From a gamma proteobacterium HTCC2207 (GTDB lineage: Bacteria > Pseudomonadota > Gammaproteobacteria > Pseudomonadales > Porticoccaceae): DNA of 64,000 nt. The notes beneath the pieces are model-generated. The model had not been told where the DNA came from and searched no databases. It saw only the letters and a program-made list of their open reading frames with translations. The translations under genes and the position numbers were made by a program. The DNA lies in NCBI GenBank assembly GCA_000153445.1, contig CH672396.1, positions 95,668 through 159,667 on the forward strand, given 5' to 3'. Positions 27,827-37,818 of this stretch are shown one piece after another. The first letter of the stretch is position 1; the number at the start of each line of letters is the position of its first letter.

Positions 27827-28564
27827 TCAACCATCAATATTCGCGTTCAACAGCTCCACTTCAAACACCAATACTGAGTTTGGACCTATTGGGCCAGCAC
27901 CGCCGGGACCATAAGCCAAGGCTGCAGGAATATAGAGTTCCCACTTGGAGCCTTGAGGCATCAACTGCAGTGCTTCAGTCCAACCAGGAATTACCTGCGT
28001 GACGCCAAACTGCGCAGGTACACCGCGCTTGACCGAGCTGTCGAATTCAGTGCCATCTAACAGGCGACCGGAATAATGAACTTCAACCGTGCTGTCGGCA
28101 GTAGGAATAGTACCAGTGCCGGCAGTGAGAACCTTGTACTGCAGGCCACTCGCGGTTGTGATTACACCTTCTTTAGCGCCATTAGCCGCTAGAAAATCAG
28201 CCCCCTCTTTAATGTTGCCTTCAGATTGCATAGCTGTGGCTTGCTGCTGAGCCTTTTCCATCTCATCGCGCTTAGCGGTCATCTCAGTTTCAAAGCGCTG
28301 GATAGTCTCGGCGATCTGCTCTTCGGTTAACAGAGGCGACTTCTCATCAAGACCGTCGACAAAGCCCTGATTAAAGGCTTCAGCATCAATCTCCATACCA
28401 ATACCGCGAATATTTTTACCGTTATCCAGGCCCATCAAATAGCTGATGCGCTGACTATGGCTGTCCAAGCTGGCAGTTGTTGCGGCTTGAGTAGAGGTAT
28501 CTGACGTCTGAGAGTCACAGGCCGCGATAACAAACAGCAGTGCGATGGGTAATATTTTTTTCAT
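27827..28564 (-). CDS. FKBP-type peptidyl-prolyl isomerase, lipoprotein (FkpA/Mip-like)
   Basis: A 245-residue FKBP-type prolyl isomerase. A lipoprotein signal ends in FVIAAC (Cys16), then comes a Mip/FkpA-type helical dimerisation region (about residues 30-125) and the FKBP domain with VEVHYSGRLLDGTEFDSS (about 160-177), VIPGWTEAL and ALAYGP. It likely folds periplasmic or outer-membrane proteins. I start at ATG 28564, which has GGAAA just upstream; the longer frame to 28597 would bury the lipobox. Confidence 0.9.
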   Translation of the reverse strand: MKKILPIALLFVIAACDSQTSDTSTQAATTASLDSHSQRISYLMGLDNGKNIRGIGMEIDAEAFNQGFVDGLDEKSPLLTEEQIAETIQRFETEMTAKRDEMEKAQQQATAMQSEGNIKEGADFLAANGAKEGVITTASGLQYKVLTAGTGTIPTADSTVEVHYSGRLLDGTEFDSSVKRGVPAQFGVTQVIPGWTEALQLMPQGSKWELYIPAALAYGPGGAGPIGPNSVLVFEVELLNANIDG

Positions 28565-28679
28565 ATTGATTTCCTTTACTTTCCTTTGATTAATCATGGA
28601 TGTGATCTAAAACATACAGCTGAAATAATGTTGAGACTCAAGTCTAGTTGATTTCCAAGTCCACATCGACCTAGCTGAA

Positions 28680-29480
28680 CTAGTCTATTTTTTGGTACAA
28701 CAGGTCCCAAACGCCATGCCCAAGGCGCTCGCCACGCTTCTCAAATTTGGTCAGCGGCCGGTAGTCTGGGCGTGGAGAATACTGTTGTTCAGCAACGGTG
28801 TTTTTAAAGCCCGGTGCCACCTCTAAAACCTCGAGCATCTGCTCGGCATAATGCTGCCAATCCGTCGCCATATGCAGTACGCCACCAACCTCGAGTTTAT
28901 CGCGAATCAACTGAACAAATTGCGGCTGCACAATACGACGCTTGTTGTGCTTTTTCTTGTGCCAGGGATCTGGGAAATAGAGCTGCAAACGCTGGAGGCT
29001 CTGTGCCGGAATACATTCATTGAGCACATCGGTGGCGTCGGCCAGATAGACCCGCAGGTTGGTGATTTTCTGCTCTTCGGCACTGGCGATCAAGCGGCCT
29101 ACACCAGGAGGATGTACCTCAATACCAATAAAGTCTTGATCCGGCGCAGCACTGGCCATCTGCAATAGAGAGTCGCCCATGCCAAAACCAATTTCAATAA
29201 TTAGGGGCGCCTTGCGGCCAAAAATAATCTCGGCATCGATGGGGCCATCATCAAGCTTTAAACCATAAAAAGACCAACCTCTGCTGAACGCATTGCGCTG
29301 CCCTTCGGTCATGCGCCCGGCGCGCAGTACATAGCTGCGAATCGCTTTCTTGCGATACTCGGGCCTGAAGTCAGAGCTACGCGCTGCTGAACCGACGTCT
29401 TCCTGAGGGCCGTCTTCCGAGCCACTCTCTTCAAAGAAAGGCGTAGTATCGTCTTGTACGTCGTCGCTATTAATGTCCAT
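28680..29480 (-). CDS. trmB: tRNA (guanine-N7-)-methyltransferase TrmB
   Basis: TrmB makes m7G46 in tRNA using S-adenosylmethionine. The 266-residue protein has a family-typical core from about residue 60: [16 protein letters not shown] (SAM site), [27 protein letters not shown] (catalytic and tRNA-binding signature) and LHMATDW. An acidic N-terminal extension of about 55 residues precedes the core and looks disordered. The ATG at 29480 overlaps the stop of the DUF423 gene by one base (TAATG), so the two are coupled. Confidence 0.95.
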   Translation of the reverse strand: MDINSDDVQDDTTPFFEESGSEDGPQEDVGSAARSSDFRPEYRKKAIRSYVLRAGRMTEGQRNAFSRGWSFYGLKLDDGPIDAEIIFGRKAPLIIEIGFGMGDSLLQMASAAPDQDFIGIEVHPPGVGRLIASAEEQKITNLRVYLADATDVLNECIPAQSLQRLQLYFPDPWHKKKHNKRRIVQPQFVQLIRDKLEVGGVLHMATDWQHYAEQMLEVLEVAPGFKNTVAEQQYSPRPDYRPLTKFEKRGERLGHGVWDLLYQKID

Positions 29481-29848
29481 TAATCCTCGGCGCTGCGTGC
29501 AGTAAAAAGTAATAACCAACCGGCAATAAATGCACTGCCGCCCACGGGTGTGATAATTCCAAGGATACTTATTCCAGAGATGGCAATCAGATATAGAGAA
29601 CCGGAAAACAGCACTATACCCAGCATAAAACAGCGCGCTGCCCAGTGCAGAGAGCGCTCATTTAGGGGTAGGAAAATCACCGCCAGCAATGCCAGGGTAT
29701 GGATAAAATGATAGAGCACACCGGTTTGGTAGGTCTCTAGCATCTGCACAGTTAAAGAGCCCTTCAAACCATGCGCGGCAAAGGCACCCAACATCACAGC
29801 CAGCGCACCGCTTAGCGCAGTCAGTCGAATCCAGAGGAGTTTGTTCAT
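29480..29848 (-). CDS. DUF423 family membrane protein (YgdD-like)
   Basis: A 122-residue protein with four hydrophobic segments and the family pattern [10 protein letters not shown] (about residues 21-30), [14 protein letters not shown] (about 42) and [13 protein letters not shown] (about 99). Function is unknown. Its ATG lies only seven bases after the T-tract of the rpoH terminator and has no Shine-Dalgarno sequence, so transcription must read through or start inside the hairpin. It is translationally coupled to trmB. Confidence 0.88.
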   Translation of the reverse strand: MNKLLWIRLTALSGALAVMLGAFAAHGLKGSLTVQMLETYQTGVLYHFIHTLALLAVIFLPLNERSLHWAARCFMLGIVLFSGSLYLIAISGISILGIITPVGGSAFIAGWLLLFTARSAED

Positions 29849-29854
29849 AACAAT

Positions 29855-29880
29855 AAAAAAGCCGCTCTAAGCGGCTTTTG
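29855..29880 (-). terminator. Intrinsic terminator of rpoH
   Basis: On the minus strand AAAAGCCGCT and AGCGGCTTTT form a perfect stem around a three-base loop, followed by a run of six T. It lies between the rpoH stop and the DUF423 start. Confidence 0.9.
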
Positions 29881-29898
29881 GTCTCTTATAAGGTGAAA

Positions 29899-30756
29899 TT
29901 AAGCTTCCATCAATCCGCGAACTTTCTTCATTGCGTTTTTCTCGAGCTGGCGAATACGCTCAGCAGAGACACCGTATTCAGCGGCCAGTTCGTGAAGGGT
30001 TGCCTTGGCATCGTTTAACCAGCGGCGCTGAAGAATGTCGCGACTGCGATCATCGAGATCACTTACCGCAGCGATTAGGCGGGTATTGTTGTCTACTTCC
30101 CAATCATCGTTTTCAGCTAGCTGCGCCGGGTCCATGCTCTTGTCTTCAAGAAAGTAGACCGGTGCTTGGAAACTGCTGCTTTCATCGTCTTCGCCAGCCG
30201 GCGCATCAAAGGCGGGATCACGAGAGGTAAGACGCATTTCCATTTCCATCACGTCTTTAACCTGAACACCCAAGTCATCAGCAACTGCCTTGGCTTCGTC
30301 GGCAGATAGCCACTGAAGTTGCTTCTTAGCGCTCCGCAGATTGAAGAACAACTTGCGTTGAGCCTTGGTGGTAGCAATTTTAACGATGCGCCAGTTGCGC
30401 AAAATAAATTCGTGAATCTCGGCTTTGATCCAGTGCACTGCAAAGGACACCAGACGCACACCTTTTTCAGGATTAAAGCGTCGTACCGCTTTCATCAGGC
30501 CGACATTGCCCTCTTGAATCAGATCGGCCAATGGCAGGCCATAGCCGTTGTAAGAGCGCGCTATATGAACAACAAAGCGCAGGTGGGCCATTACCATTCG
30601 ACGGGCTGCGTCGAGATCTTCTTGATAATACAGCGACTCACCCAAAGCACGCTCTTCATCAATGGTCAGAATGGGCACGGTCGCAGTTCCCTGAATGTAC
30701 GCATTCAGGTTGCCGCCGGGTGCCATCCACTCCATAGTTTGAAGGGCTTTACTCAT
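29899..30756 (-). CDS. rpoH: RNA polymerase sigma-32 factor RpoH
   Basis: RpoH directs heat-shock transcription. The 285-residue protein has sigma region 2 with [19 protein letters not shown] (about residues 75-93), the RpoH box QRKLFFNLR (about 132-140), and region 4 ending in the helix-turn-helix [17 protein letters not shown] (about 252-268). I start at ATG 30756 (MSKALQ), preceded by AAAGAG; the frame to 30795 has no support. It follows ftsY-ftsE-ftsX as in most gammaproteobacteria, after a 110-base gap that may carry its own promoters. Whether the leader acts as an RNA thermometer cannot be judged by eye. Confidence 0.97.
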   Translation of the reverse strand: MSKALQTMEWMAPGGNLNAYIQGTATVPILTIDEERALGESLYYQEDLDAARRMVMAHLRFVVHIARSYNGYGLPLADLIQEGNVGLMKAVRRFNPEKGVRLVSFAVHWIKAEIHEFILRNWRIVKIATTKAQRKLFFNLRSAKKQLQWLSADEAKAVADDLGVQVKDVMEMEMRLTSRDPAFDAPAGEDDESSSFQAPVYFLEDKSMDPAQLAENDDWEVDNNTRLIAAVSDLDDRSRDILQRRWLNDAKATLHELAAEYGVSAERIRQLEKNAMKKVRGLMEA

Positions 30757-30866
30757 AACAGACTCTTTTTGCTCGTGGGTCGAATATTCTAGCACTTTTT
30801 AATTGCTCGTTCCTAGCCTTTAACAGTAACCATTACTGAGTAGTCTAGACGCTATCAAGCAGTTTT

Positions 30867-31847
30867 TCAGCGCGGTTGTATGTTGCGCAAATGTTGCCCT
30901 ACCGCAAGCCAGGCACCAATTAAACCAACGCTGCCGCCAATCAACAGCAGGGCGACAAATCCACCAAAGCCCAGCCCAGTAATACTAAACTGACTTTGAT
31001 ATAACAGCGCTAACGTATTTACGGGGCCGGCCAACCAAAAGCCCAATCCGGTCAAAATAATTGCAGCCACCACAGCGCCGAACAGGCCAAACAATAATCC
31101 GCTGTACAAAAACGGCCTGCGCACATAGGCATCGGTGCCGCCGACCATCTTGACCACGGTGATTTCATCCCGGCGACTCTGAATCGCCAGGCGAATGGTA
31201 TTCCCCACGACTAATATGACGCCGAGCCCCAGGGCAACGCCCAGAGCGAGCACCAACTTTCGACCCATATCCAAAAGGGCATCGAGTCGCTGTAACCATT
31301 CCAGATCCAACTGCACATCATCCACCAATTTCAACTCGCGGATTTCAGTCACTAAACGGGTGGCGTCGCCGATCAACAGCGGCCGTACCAAAAAAGAATC
31401 CGGCAGTGGATTTTCATCCAAATACTGCAGCGCCGAACCAAACCCCGAAAGCGCCTCGAATTCATCCCGAGCAGCTTGTGCCGAAATATAGGTCACCGAA
31501 GCAACCCCTGAGAGCCCCTCTAGCTTTGCAGTCAGACTCTCTAAAGCAGATTCTCGCGCACCCTTTTTAACAAACACGCTAATTTGCGCAGAAGCATCCA
31601 CACCACCGCTGAGCTGGCGTATATTTTCCACACTTAAATAGAGTGCCGACGGCAATGTCAGGGCAATGGCAATCACCAATATAGTCAATAGTGACTGCAG
31701 TGGTTCACGAAGTATTTTTAGCGCGCTACTTTTCAGGGTGGTTTGATGGTGCTGCCTATAGCTCTGCCACTTGTCGATACGACTCAGCGCCTGACCGCGA
31801 GCACCGCGCTGGCCACCGTCACGAGCCCTACTGTTAGTAGCCGCCAT
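30867..31847 (-). CDS. ftsX: Cell division protein FtsX
   Basis: FtsX is the membrane subunit of the FtsEX ABC-type complex that activates peptidoglycan hydrolases (via EnvC-like or NlpD factors) at the septum. The 326-residue protein has a basic N-terminal tail, a first membrane segment at about 50-70, a periplasmic domain (about 75-180) and three C-terminal membrane segments around VVKMVGGTDAYVRRPFLYSG, the FtsX motif. ATG at 31847 follows GGAG by seven bases; it overlaps the end of ftsE by 14 bases. Confidence 0.95.
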   Translation of the reverse strand: MAATNSRARDGGQRGARGQALSRIDKWQSYRQHHQTTLKSSALKILREPLQSLLTILVIAIALTLPSALYLSVENIRQLSGGVDASAQISVFVKKGARESALESLTAKLEGLSGVASVTYISAQAARDEFEALSGFGSALQYLDENPLPDSFLVRPLLIGDATRLVTEIRELKLVDDVQLDLEWLQRLDALLDMGRKLVLALGVALGLGVILVVGNTIRLAIQSRRDEITVVKMVGGTDAYVRRPFLYSGLLFGLFGAVVAAIILTGLGFWLAGPVNTLALLYQSQFSITGLGFGGFVALLLIGGSVGLIGAWLAVGQHLRNIQPR

Positions 31848-32517
31848 AACTGACTCCATCCTGCTCCATCTGGCCCTGATTAAGTCGCATAATGCGCATA
31901 TCCATGCGATTGATCAGATTGATGTCGTGACTGGCCACCAACACAGTGACACCAACATCCTGAAAGCGCTTAAACAGCGCCATAATTTCAGCCGACAGCT
32001 GCGGATCCAAATTACCTGTGGGTTCGTCCGCGAGAAGAATCTTTGGCTTGTGCACTACGGCACGCGCTATACCCACCCGCTGCTGCTCACCCCCAGATAG
32101 GGCGATCGGGTTATGTTTTTCTCTGTCGAGCAGCCCAACTGTGTCCAGGGCAGCGCGCACACGGCGTCCAGTGTCGGCCTGAGAATAGCCCGCCACTTGC
32201 AATGGCAGCGCAACATTTTCAAATACCGAGCGATCAAATAGCAGCTGGTGATTTTGGAACACCACGCCGACTTGGCGGCGATAGAAAGGAATCTTGGAAT
32301 GAGGCAAACGGTTGATGTTTTTGCCATTGATCAACAAGCTACCCGAGGTCGGCCGTTCAATCAGCATCAATAGTTTTAACAGAGTGCTTTTGCCGGCCCC
32401 AGAGTGGCCCGTAAGAAAGGCCATTTCGCCTGCATCCATTTCGAAACTCACGCCGCGCAGCGCTTCGTAACCACTCTCGTAGCGCTTGCACAGATTATCA
32501 AAACGGATCATCGACAT
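31834..32517 (-). CDS. ftsE: Cell division ATP-binding protein FtsE
   Basis: FtsE is the ATPase of the FtsEX division complex. The 227-residue protein shows Walker [10 protein letters not shown] (about residues 38-46), Q-loop [11 protein letters not shown] signature LSGGEQQRV (about 140) and Walker B ILLADEP followed by GNLD. The start is ATG 32517 or 32511; the first follows the ftsY stop by one base. Longer frames run inside ftsY and are shadows. Confidence 0.96.
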   Translation of the reverse strand: MSMIRFDNLCKRYESGYEALRGVSFEMDAGEMAFLTGHSGAGKSTLLKLLMLIERPTSGSLLINGKNINRLPHSKIPFYRRQVGVVFQNHQLLFDRSVFENVALPLQVAGYSQADTGRRVRAALDTVGLLDREKHNPIALSGGEQQRVGIARAVVHKPKILLADEPTGNLDPQLSAEIMALFKRFQDVGVTVLVASHDINLINRMDMRIMRLNQGQMEQDGVSYGGY

Positions 32518-32518
32518 A

Positions 32519-33583
32519 TTAGTCACCCTGCCCCAACAGCGCCGAGACAAACTGTTCCGCGACAAAGGGCTGCAGATCATCCACCCCCTCACCCACACCT
32601 ATGTAGCGAATCGGCACAGAGAACTTCTCCGCCAAGGCAAATATAACGCCGCCTTTGGCCGTACCATCGAGCTTGGTCAACACAATACCAGTGACCCCCG
32701 CTGTGGCATGAAATTCAGTCATCTGGGCAACGGCGTTCTGACCGGTTCCGGCATCTAGGACCAATAACACTTCATGGGGCGCAGTAGCATCTAGCTTGGC
32801 AGCTACTCGGCGCACCTTTTTAAGCTCTTCCATTAAATTACTTTTGTTGTGCAGACGACCGGCAGTGTCGGCAATAATCACATCGATATTTTTGGCTCTC
32901 GCAGACTCCACTGCATCGAAGACGACCGAGGCACTGTCAGCACCCGTGTGCTGGGCGACCACCGGAATCTGATTGCGCTCACCCCAAACTTGCAGCTGCT
33001 CAACGGCAGCCGCTCTGAAGGTATCGCCTGCAGCTAACATCACTGACTGACCCTGCTGTTGCAGCTGTCGCGCCATCTTGCCAATAGTGGTGGTCTTGCC
33101 GACACCGTTGACGCCGACCACCAACATCACAAAGGGGCCCTCGGCATTCTCGGTATGTAGAGTCTGTTCGCAGGGGGTAAGTCGAGCGATTAAAATATCT
33201 CGCAGCGCTGCCTGCAGCGCAGCGCCATCTTTTAGCATGGCTCGATTAGAGCGTTCAGTGAGCTGGGCAATAATTTGCGAAGTGGCATCGATACCCACAT
33301 CGGCCATCAGCAGCAGCGTTTCCAGCTCCTCAAAAAGGTCATCATCTATAACTTTGGCGCCGAGAAAGAGATCGCCGAGGCCTCGGCTGGTGCGTGACAA
33401 TGCACGCTGCATCTTGCTGAACAAGCCGCCCGAAACCGGAGCAGCCGACGCATCTGCCGGGTGAGATTCGGGAGCATCGGCAGTAGCAGAAGTGGAAGGC
33501 TCGGCTTTGTCACGCTTAAAGCGATCGAGAAAGCTGCGTTTCTTCTTTTCTGGCTCTGGGGTATTGGTTGAATTAGCGTCCAT
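32519..33583 (-). CDS. ftsY: Signal recognition particle receptor FtsY
   Basis: FtsY is the SRP receptor that delivers ribosome-nascent chain complexes to the Sec translocon. The 354-residue protein has a short acidic/basic N-terminal A domain, the N domain, and the SRP GTPase with GVNGVGKTTTIGK (G1, about residue 161), DTFRAAAVEQL, DTAGR (about 243) and TKLDGTAKGG (about 305). Its A domain is shorter than in E. coli. First gene of the ftsY-ftsE-ftsX(-rpoH) operon, divergent from rsmD. Confidence 0.97.
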   Translation of the reverse strand: MDANSTNTPEPEKKKRSFLDRFKRDKAEPSTSATADAPESHPADASAAPVSGGLFSKMQRALSRTSRGLGDLFLGAKVIDDDLFEELETLLLMADVGIDATSQIIAQLTERSNRAMLKDGAALQAALRDILIARLTPCEQTLHTENAEGPFVMLVVGVNGVGKTTTIGKMARQLQQQGQSVMLAAGDTFRAAAVEQLQVWGERNQIPVVAQHTGADSASVVFDAVESARAKNIDVIIADTAGRLHNKSNLMEELKKVRRVAAKLDATAPHEVLLVLDAGTGQNAVAQMTEFHATAGVTGIVLTKLDGTAKGGVIFALAEKFSVPIRYIGVGEGVDDLQPFVAEQFVSALLGQGD

Positions 33584-33674
33584 GTAGGTTCATTTCTAAC
33601 TGTGGTTATATTCTGGTGTATCCTACCATCTCAATTGATTTAGGGTGATTAAAACTCACCAAAAGGAGTGGCTT

Positions 33675-34235
33675 TTGACTGCCAGACAACGGGTTCGCAT
33701 TATTGCCGGCAAATGGCGCAGCCGAGTGCTGACATTTCCCAGTGTAGACGGTCTGCGTCCCACCGGTGATCGGATTCGTGAGACGCTATTTAATTGGCTG
33801 GCGCCGAACATTGCCGGAGCCAACTGTCTGGATCTCTTTAGCGGCTCTGGCGCACTCTGTTTCGAGGCGCTTTCTCGCGGTGCGGCAGGCTGTCTAGCGC
33901 TTGAAAAGAATGCCAAAGCACTGGCGACTCTCAATGAAAACAAAACCCTTCTCGATGCCGCGGAACTAACCCTTCGTCGCGCGGATACGCTTGCCTTTTT
34001 GGGCAGCAGCCCAGACAAGCCCTTCGATATCGTCTTTGTCGACCCACCCTTTGATCTCAATGTTCTCACCGATGTCTGCGCCCTGCTGGAAAATAATCAA
34101 TGGCTGACAGCAGACAGCCTGATCTACTGCGAACTCTCGGCGCGGCACAATAGTTTCGCGCCGCCACCCAACTGGCGCATCGAAAGAAGCAAAGCTGCTG
34201 GCGGAGTAAACTATCTGCTTTACTCACGCATTTGA
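33675..34235 (+). CDS. rsmD: 16S rRNA (guanine966-N2)-methyltransferase RsmD
   Basis: RsmD methylates G966 of 16S rRNA. The 186-residue protein has RIIAGKWRSRVLTFP (residues about 7-21), GLRPTGDRIRETLFNWL, LDLFSGSGALCFEALSRGA (SAM site, about 53) and the catalytic DPPF (about 127). The start is TTG at 33675, eight bases after AAGGAG; the ORF extends upstream to 33645 without another ribosome site. Divergent from ftsY and followed by coaD. Confidence 0.94.
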   Translation: MTARQRVRIIAGKWRSRVLTFPSVDGLRPTGDRIRETLFNWLAPNIAGANCLDLFSGSGALCFEALSRGAAGCLALEKNAKALATLNENKTLLDAAELTLRRADTLAFLGSSPDKPFDIVFVDPPFDLNVLTDVCALLENNQWLTADSLIYCELSARHNSFAPPPNWRIERSKAAGGVNYLLYSRI

Positions 34236-34257
34236 GCCGGCGGCTATATTTGAGTAA

Positions 34258-34773
<516 letters not shown>

Positions 34774-34783
34774 GGCTGCAAGC

Positions 34784-35590
34784 TCAGCGCTGACAGGCCG
34801 GACAGAAAACCGAGCTGCGCTGGCCCAGGCGAATATCCTTAAGCGGTTTGTCACAGTGAACACAGGGCTCACCGCCGCGACCATAGACCATCAGTGTCTG
34901 TTGAAAATATCCTGGTTCGCCATTACCGTTAACAAAATCCCGAAGCGTAGTGCCGCCCTGAGTAATCGCGCTGGCTAAGACCTCTTTAATATGCCCCGCC
35001 AGCTCTTCGTAGCGCTGCAGAGAGACACGACCCGCAGCTCGATCAGGTCGGATGCCGCCGCGAAACAATGCCTCAGAAGCATAGATATTACCCACGCCAA
35101 CCACCGTACGATTGTCCATTATGAAGGGCTTTATCGCCATTTTACGCTTGCGAGATAGTTCAAACAGGCGCTTGCCAGTAAAGTCATCGGTGAGAGGTTC
35201 GGGACCTAAATGGTCCAGTTGAGGGTAGCCACTGTCCGACCAGAGCCAGGCACCAAAACGACGCGGATCGTGATAGCGCAGGCAGGCACCATTGGCCATC
35301 AGCATTTCTATATGGTCGTGCTTGCGTCGCGGCTCGGACCTATCCACTAAGCGCAGGCTACCGCTCATCCCCAAATGAATCATCATGGTGCCGCGCTCAA
35401 GCTCTACCAACAGATACTTGGCTCGACGAGTAATTGCCACCACCAGCTGACCCTGAGTAAGTTCTGAGATGCCCTGAGTCACGGGCCAACGCAATGAACC
35501 GTTATAAACTCTGAGTTGGTCAATAACTTGATCTACAATATGCGGAGCTACCCCACGAAGGGTAGTCTCTACTTCCGGTAATTCAGGCAT
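34784..35590 (-). CDS. mutM: Formamidopyrimidine-DNA glycosylase MutM (Fpg)
   Basis: MutM excises 8-oxoguanine and formamidopyrimidines and cuts the abasic site. The 268-residue protein starts PELPEVET after Met (catalytic Pro2, Glu3), has the helix-two-turn-helix region [14 protein letters not shown] (about residues 161-174), and a C-terminal zinc finger with CVHC and CPAC. All catalytic features are present. Confidence 0.97.
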   Translation of the reverse strand: MPELPEVETTLRGVAPHIVDQVIDQLRVYNGSLRWPVTQGISELTQGQLVVAITRRAKYLLVELERGTMMIHLGMSGSLRLVDRSEPRRKHDHIEMLMANGACLRYHDPRRFGAWLWSDSGYPQLDHLGPEPLTDDFTGKRLFELSRKRKMAIKPFIMDNRTVVGVGNIYASEALFRGGIRPDRAAGRVSLQRYEELAGHIKEVLASAITQGGTTLRDFVNGNGEPGYFQQTLMVYGRGGEPCVHCDKPLKDIRLGQRSSVFCPACQR

Positions 35591-35783
35591 ATATTCCTAT
35601 TTTTTTATCAATGAGCGTAATGATGTTTTCCTTAATTGCCTTATTTCTGGCAAACTTAAGGCGCGTGTACGCAGTAGGTTAAACCGCTTTGACACGCAGG
35701 GGTAGTGGCGCTAGCAATTCTGTCAAAAATCAGTAGAATGCGCGTCTCCATTAATATCAGAAATCTTTGAAGGTTCACATTAA

Positions 35784-36191
35784 ATGGCATTAGGAAGAAG
35801 ACGTAAGGAAGAGGATGAGTCAGCAATCGATATGACGCCGATGCTCGACGTTGTGTTTATCATGCTTATCTTTTTTATTGTGACAGCCTCGTTTGTCAAT
35901 GAGTCTGGGCTTGATGTCAATCGCCCACCGACTTCTGACGAGCCGCCACCAGAAACCGAAAACCTCAATATCGTGTTTCGGGTTTCCGAGAGCAATGAAC
36001 TCACCTTTGAAGGACGCCGCATCGATGTGCGCGCAGTTCGGGCAAACGTAGAGCGCATGCACGCAGAGAAGCCAGAAGCCAAGGTGATTGTAAGCGCCCA
36101 CCCGAAGTCTAAAACTGAGATGTTTGCACTGATCTCCGACCAGGCTCGTGAAGCAGGCGTCTATGACGTATCGTTGTCCACCGACGAATAG
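35784..36191 (+). CDS. ExbD/TolR family energy transducer (orphan)
   Basis: A 135-residue ExbD/TolR family protein: short basic cytoplasmic start, one membrane helix MLDVVFIMLIFFIVTASF carrying the proton-pathway Asp, then a periplasmic domain. ExbD works with ExbB (or TolR with TolQ) to energise TonB or Tol complexes. No exbB, tolQ or tonB is next to it; upstream is divergent mutM and downstream a terminator. It may be an additional ExbD for a dedicated TonB system whose other parts are elsewhere. Confidence 0.88.
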   Translation: MALGRRRKEEDESAIDMTPMLDVVFIMLIFFIVTASFVNESGLDVNRPPTSDEPPPETENLNIVFRVSESNELTFEGRRIDVRAVRANVERMHAEKPEAKVIVSAHPKSKTEMFALISDQAREAGVYDVSLSTDE

Positions 36192-36205
36192 GTCAGCAAT
36201 CGCAG

Positions 36206-36241
36206 TAAAAAAAGCCCTACAGGAAACTGTGGGGCTTTTTT
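36206..36241 (+). terminator. Intrinsic terminator after exbD
   Basis: AAAAAAGCCCTACAG and CTGTGGGGCTTTTTT form a stem with one T-G wobble, closed by a GAAA tetraloop and followed by T-rich sequence. Confidence 0.9.
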
Positions 36242-36318
36242 GTGGCTGATGCTTTTACAGTTGAAATCAACTGGGCAGCAACCTTAGCTATTTTATAATT
36301 TATTGCGACTGTGCCAAG

Positions 36319-37329
36319 ATGCCCAATCAAGATTTACTAAACAGCCGGTACCAACCTGAGAGCAAGTCCATGGAGCAGACAGATTTAGATCGTGCCCAGC
36401 AGCAGATAAAAAGCCTTGCTCAGGTGCTGCCCGAGTTTGGCCCAGAAGCTCAAGCGGACCTCCAGTTAAATCCGGCACTAAAAATCTACCTCGACTTCTT
36501 CAAGTTACCCGAGCCCTGCGATCAATTGCAATTACTCGCAGGCAAACTCACCAAGGGCGGGCAACAAACTCACCTAATGCTTTGGAAGCCACCTCAATCA
36601 AAAGGCAGCGTAGTCATAGTGCATGGCTATCTGGACCACACCGGACTCTATGGCCACCTGATTAAGCAGTTACTGGAGCGTCAGCTTACCGTTGTCTGCT
36701 TTGATTTGATTGGCCACGGCCTCTCCAGTGGCGAGCCCGCCTCTATAGACAGCTTCGATCAGTATGTTGAACAACTCAATCTGGTGCTCGAGGCCAGCGC
36801 CGATCTCTGTCCAGCCCCACTCCACGGTATTGGACAGAGTACCGGTGGCGCGATTTTACTTAAGCAGCTTTTTGACCAAGACGACGGTCGCGACCACCGC
36901 TTCGTCAGCTTGAATTTACTCGCGCCCTTGGTTCAACCAAGAAAGTGGAAGATTGATCGCTGGCTATTTAAATTGACCCGGCCCTTTCGACCGACCATGA
37001 ATAGAGTGTTTCGGGAAAATTCTCAGGATAAAGAGTTCCTTCACTTTGTGCGCCATATGGATCCGTTTCAGCCTCATCGGTTACCGGCGGCTTGGGTGAG
37101 CGCCATGGCGGAATGGGTAGTGGAGATTGGTCAGTACCCAGAGAATCCATTTGCGATCAATGTGATTCAGGGAGACCAGGACAGCACGGTGGACTGGCAG
37201 CACAATATCAATGTGCTGCAGAGTAAATTCCCCAATATGGGATTGCATATAATTCAGCAAGCGGGACACCATCTGGTCAATGAGGCGTCAGGGTTGCGCG
37301 AGGAAATTTTTGCGGCTTTAAAGCTTTAG
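36319..37329 (+). CDS. Alpha/beta hydrolase (serine aminopeptidase S33/monoacylglycerol lipase-like)
   Basis: A 336-residue alpha/beta hydrolase. VVIVHGYLDHTGLY (about residue 97) is the oxyanion-hole strand, GIGQSTGG (about 174) the nucleophile elbow with Ser, GDQDSTVDW (about 290) the acid region and QAGHHLVNE (about 313) the catalytic His. The pattern resembles the Hydrolase_4 / lysophospholipase PldB-like group; the ester substrate is not known. There is no signal peptide. The in-frame ATG at 36370 is an alternative start with a slightly better purine tract. Confidence 0.82.
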   Translation: MPNQDLLNSRYQPESKSMEQTDLDRAQQQIKSLAQVLPEFGPEAQADLQLNPALKIYLDFFKLPEPCDQLQLLAGKLTKGGQQTHLMLWKPPQSKGSVVIVHGYLDHTGLYGHLIKQLLERQLTVVCFDLIGHGLSSGEPASIDSFDQYVEQLNLVLEASADLCPAPLHGIGQSTGGAILLKQLFDQDDGRDHRFVSLNLLAPLVQPRKWKIDRWLFKLTRPFRPTMNRVFRENSQDKEFLHFVRHMDPFQPHRLPAAWVSAMAEWVVEIGQYPENPFAINVIQGDQDSTVDWQHNINVLQSKFPNMGLHIIQQAGHHLVNEASGLREEIFAALKL

Positions 37330-37402
37330 TTGTCGGGCTCTCAACAAGCTGTTGGCTCTTTTTAGCCCCAGGCGCTTTACCCCGCTGTGGGCACCTATCT
37401 AT

Positions 37403-37792
37403 TTACGCTGTGGGCACTTCTCTAGTATTGCCATTATCATCGATGGCAACAAAGACAAACTCACCTTCGGTGACTTTGCTCTGCTCCCCTTCGGCATCAT
37501 TATCAATCCAGGCTTCAATCAAAATGCGAATCGAGCTGGTGCCCACGGAGAGGGTCTGGGCATAGCAACCCACCACCGCGCCAACAGGTACGGGATTGAG
37601 AAATGACATACTACTAATAGCCACAGTGGCTACCCGCCCTTTGCCAATTCGGCCGGCCAATATAGCGCCAGCCAAATCCATTTGACTGAGTAGCCAGCCA
37701 CCAAAAATATCACCATTGGCATTGGTTTCTCGGGGCATGGCAATGGTCTGAGAGATTAACTTGCCGGATGGTGCTGGCGACTGAGTCTCCAT
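37403..37792 (-). CDS. Acyl-CoA thioesterase, YciA-like hotdog fold
   Basis: A 129-residue hotdog-fold thioesterase. TIAMPRETNANGDIFGGWLLSQMD (in the N-terminal third) contains the conserved Asn/Asp active-site region of the YciA/acyl-CoA thioesterase group, followed by AGRIGKGRVATVAISSM. It releases free CoA from acyl-CoAs. It lies 26 bases upstream of nothing coding on its strand: the TRAP genes precede it on the same strand, so it may be the last gene of that operon. Confidence 0.85.
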   Translation of the reverse strand: METQSPAPSGKLISQTIAMPRETNANGDIFGGWLLSQMDLAGAILAGRIGKGRVATVAISSMSFLNPVPVGAVVGCYAQTLSVGTSSIRILIEAWIDNDAEGEQSKVTEGEFVFVAIDDNGNTREVPTA

Positions 37793-37818
37793 AAATCTTT
37801 CGTCCTCTGACGGTTTAA

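Noticed and set aside
30757-30866. Possible RNA thermometer or sigma-E promoter in the rpoH leader
   Set aside because: Only a TAGAAT -10-like element is visible; I could not see a convincing -35, sigma-E motif or a stem masking the ribosome site by eye.
37383-37420. Direct repeat CGCTGTGGGCAC twice at the end of the thioesterase gene
   Set aside because: A single 12-base duplication across a stop codon; too small to mean more than a local slip.
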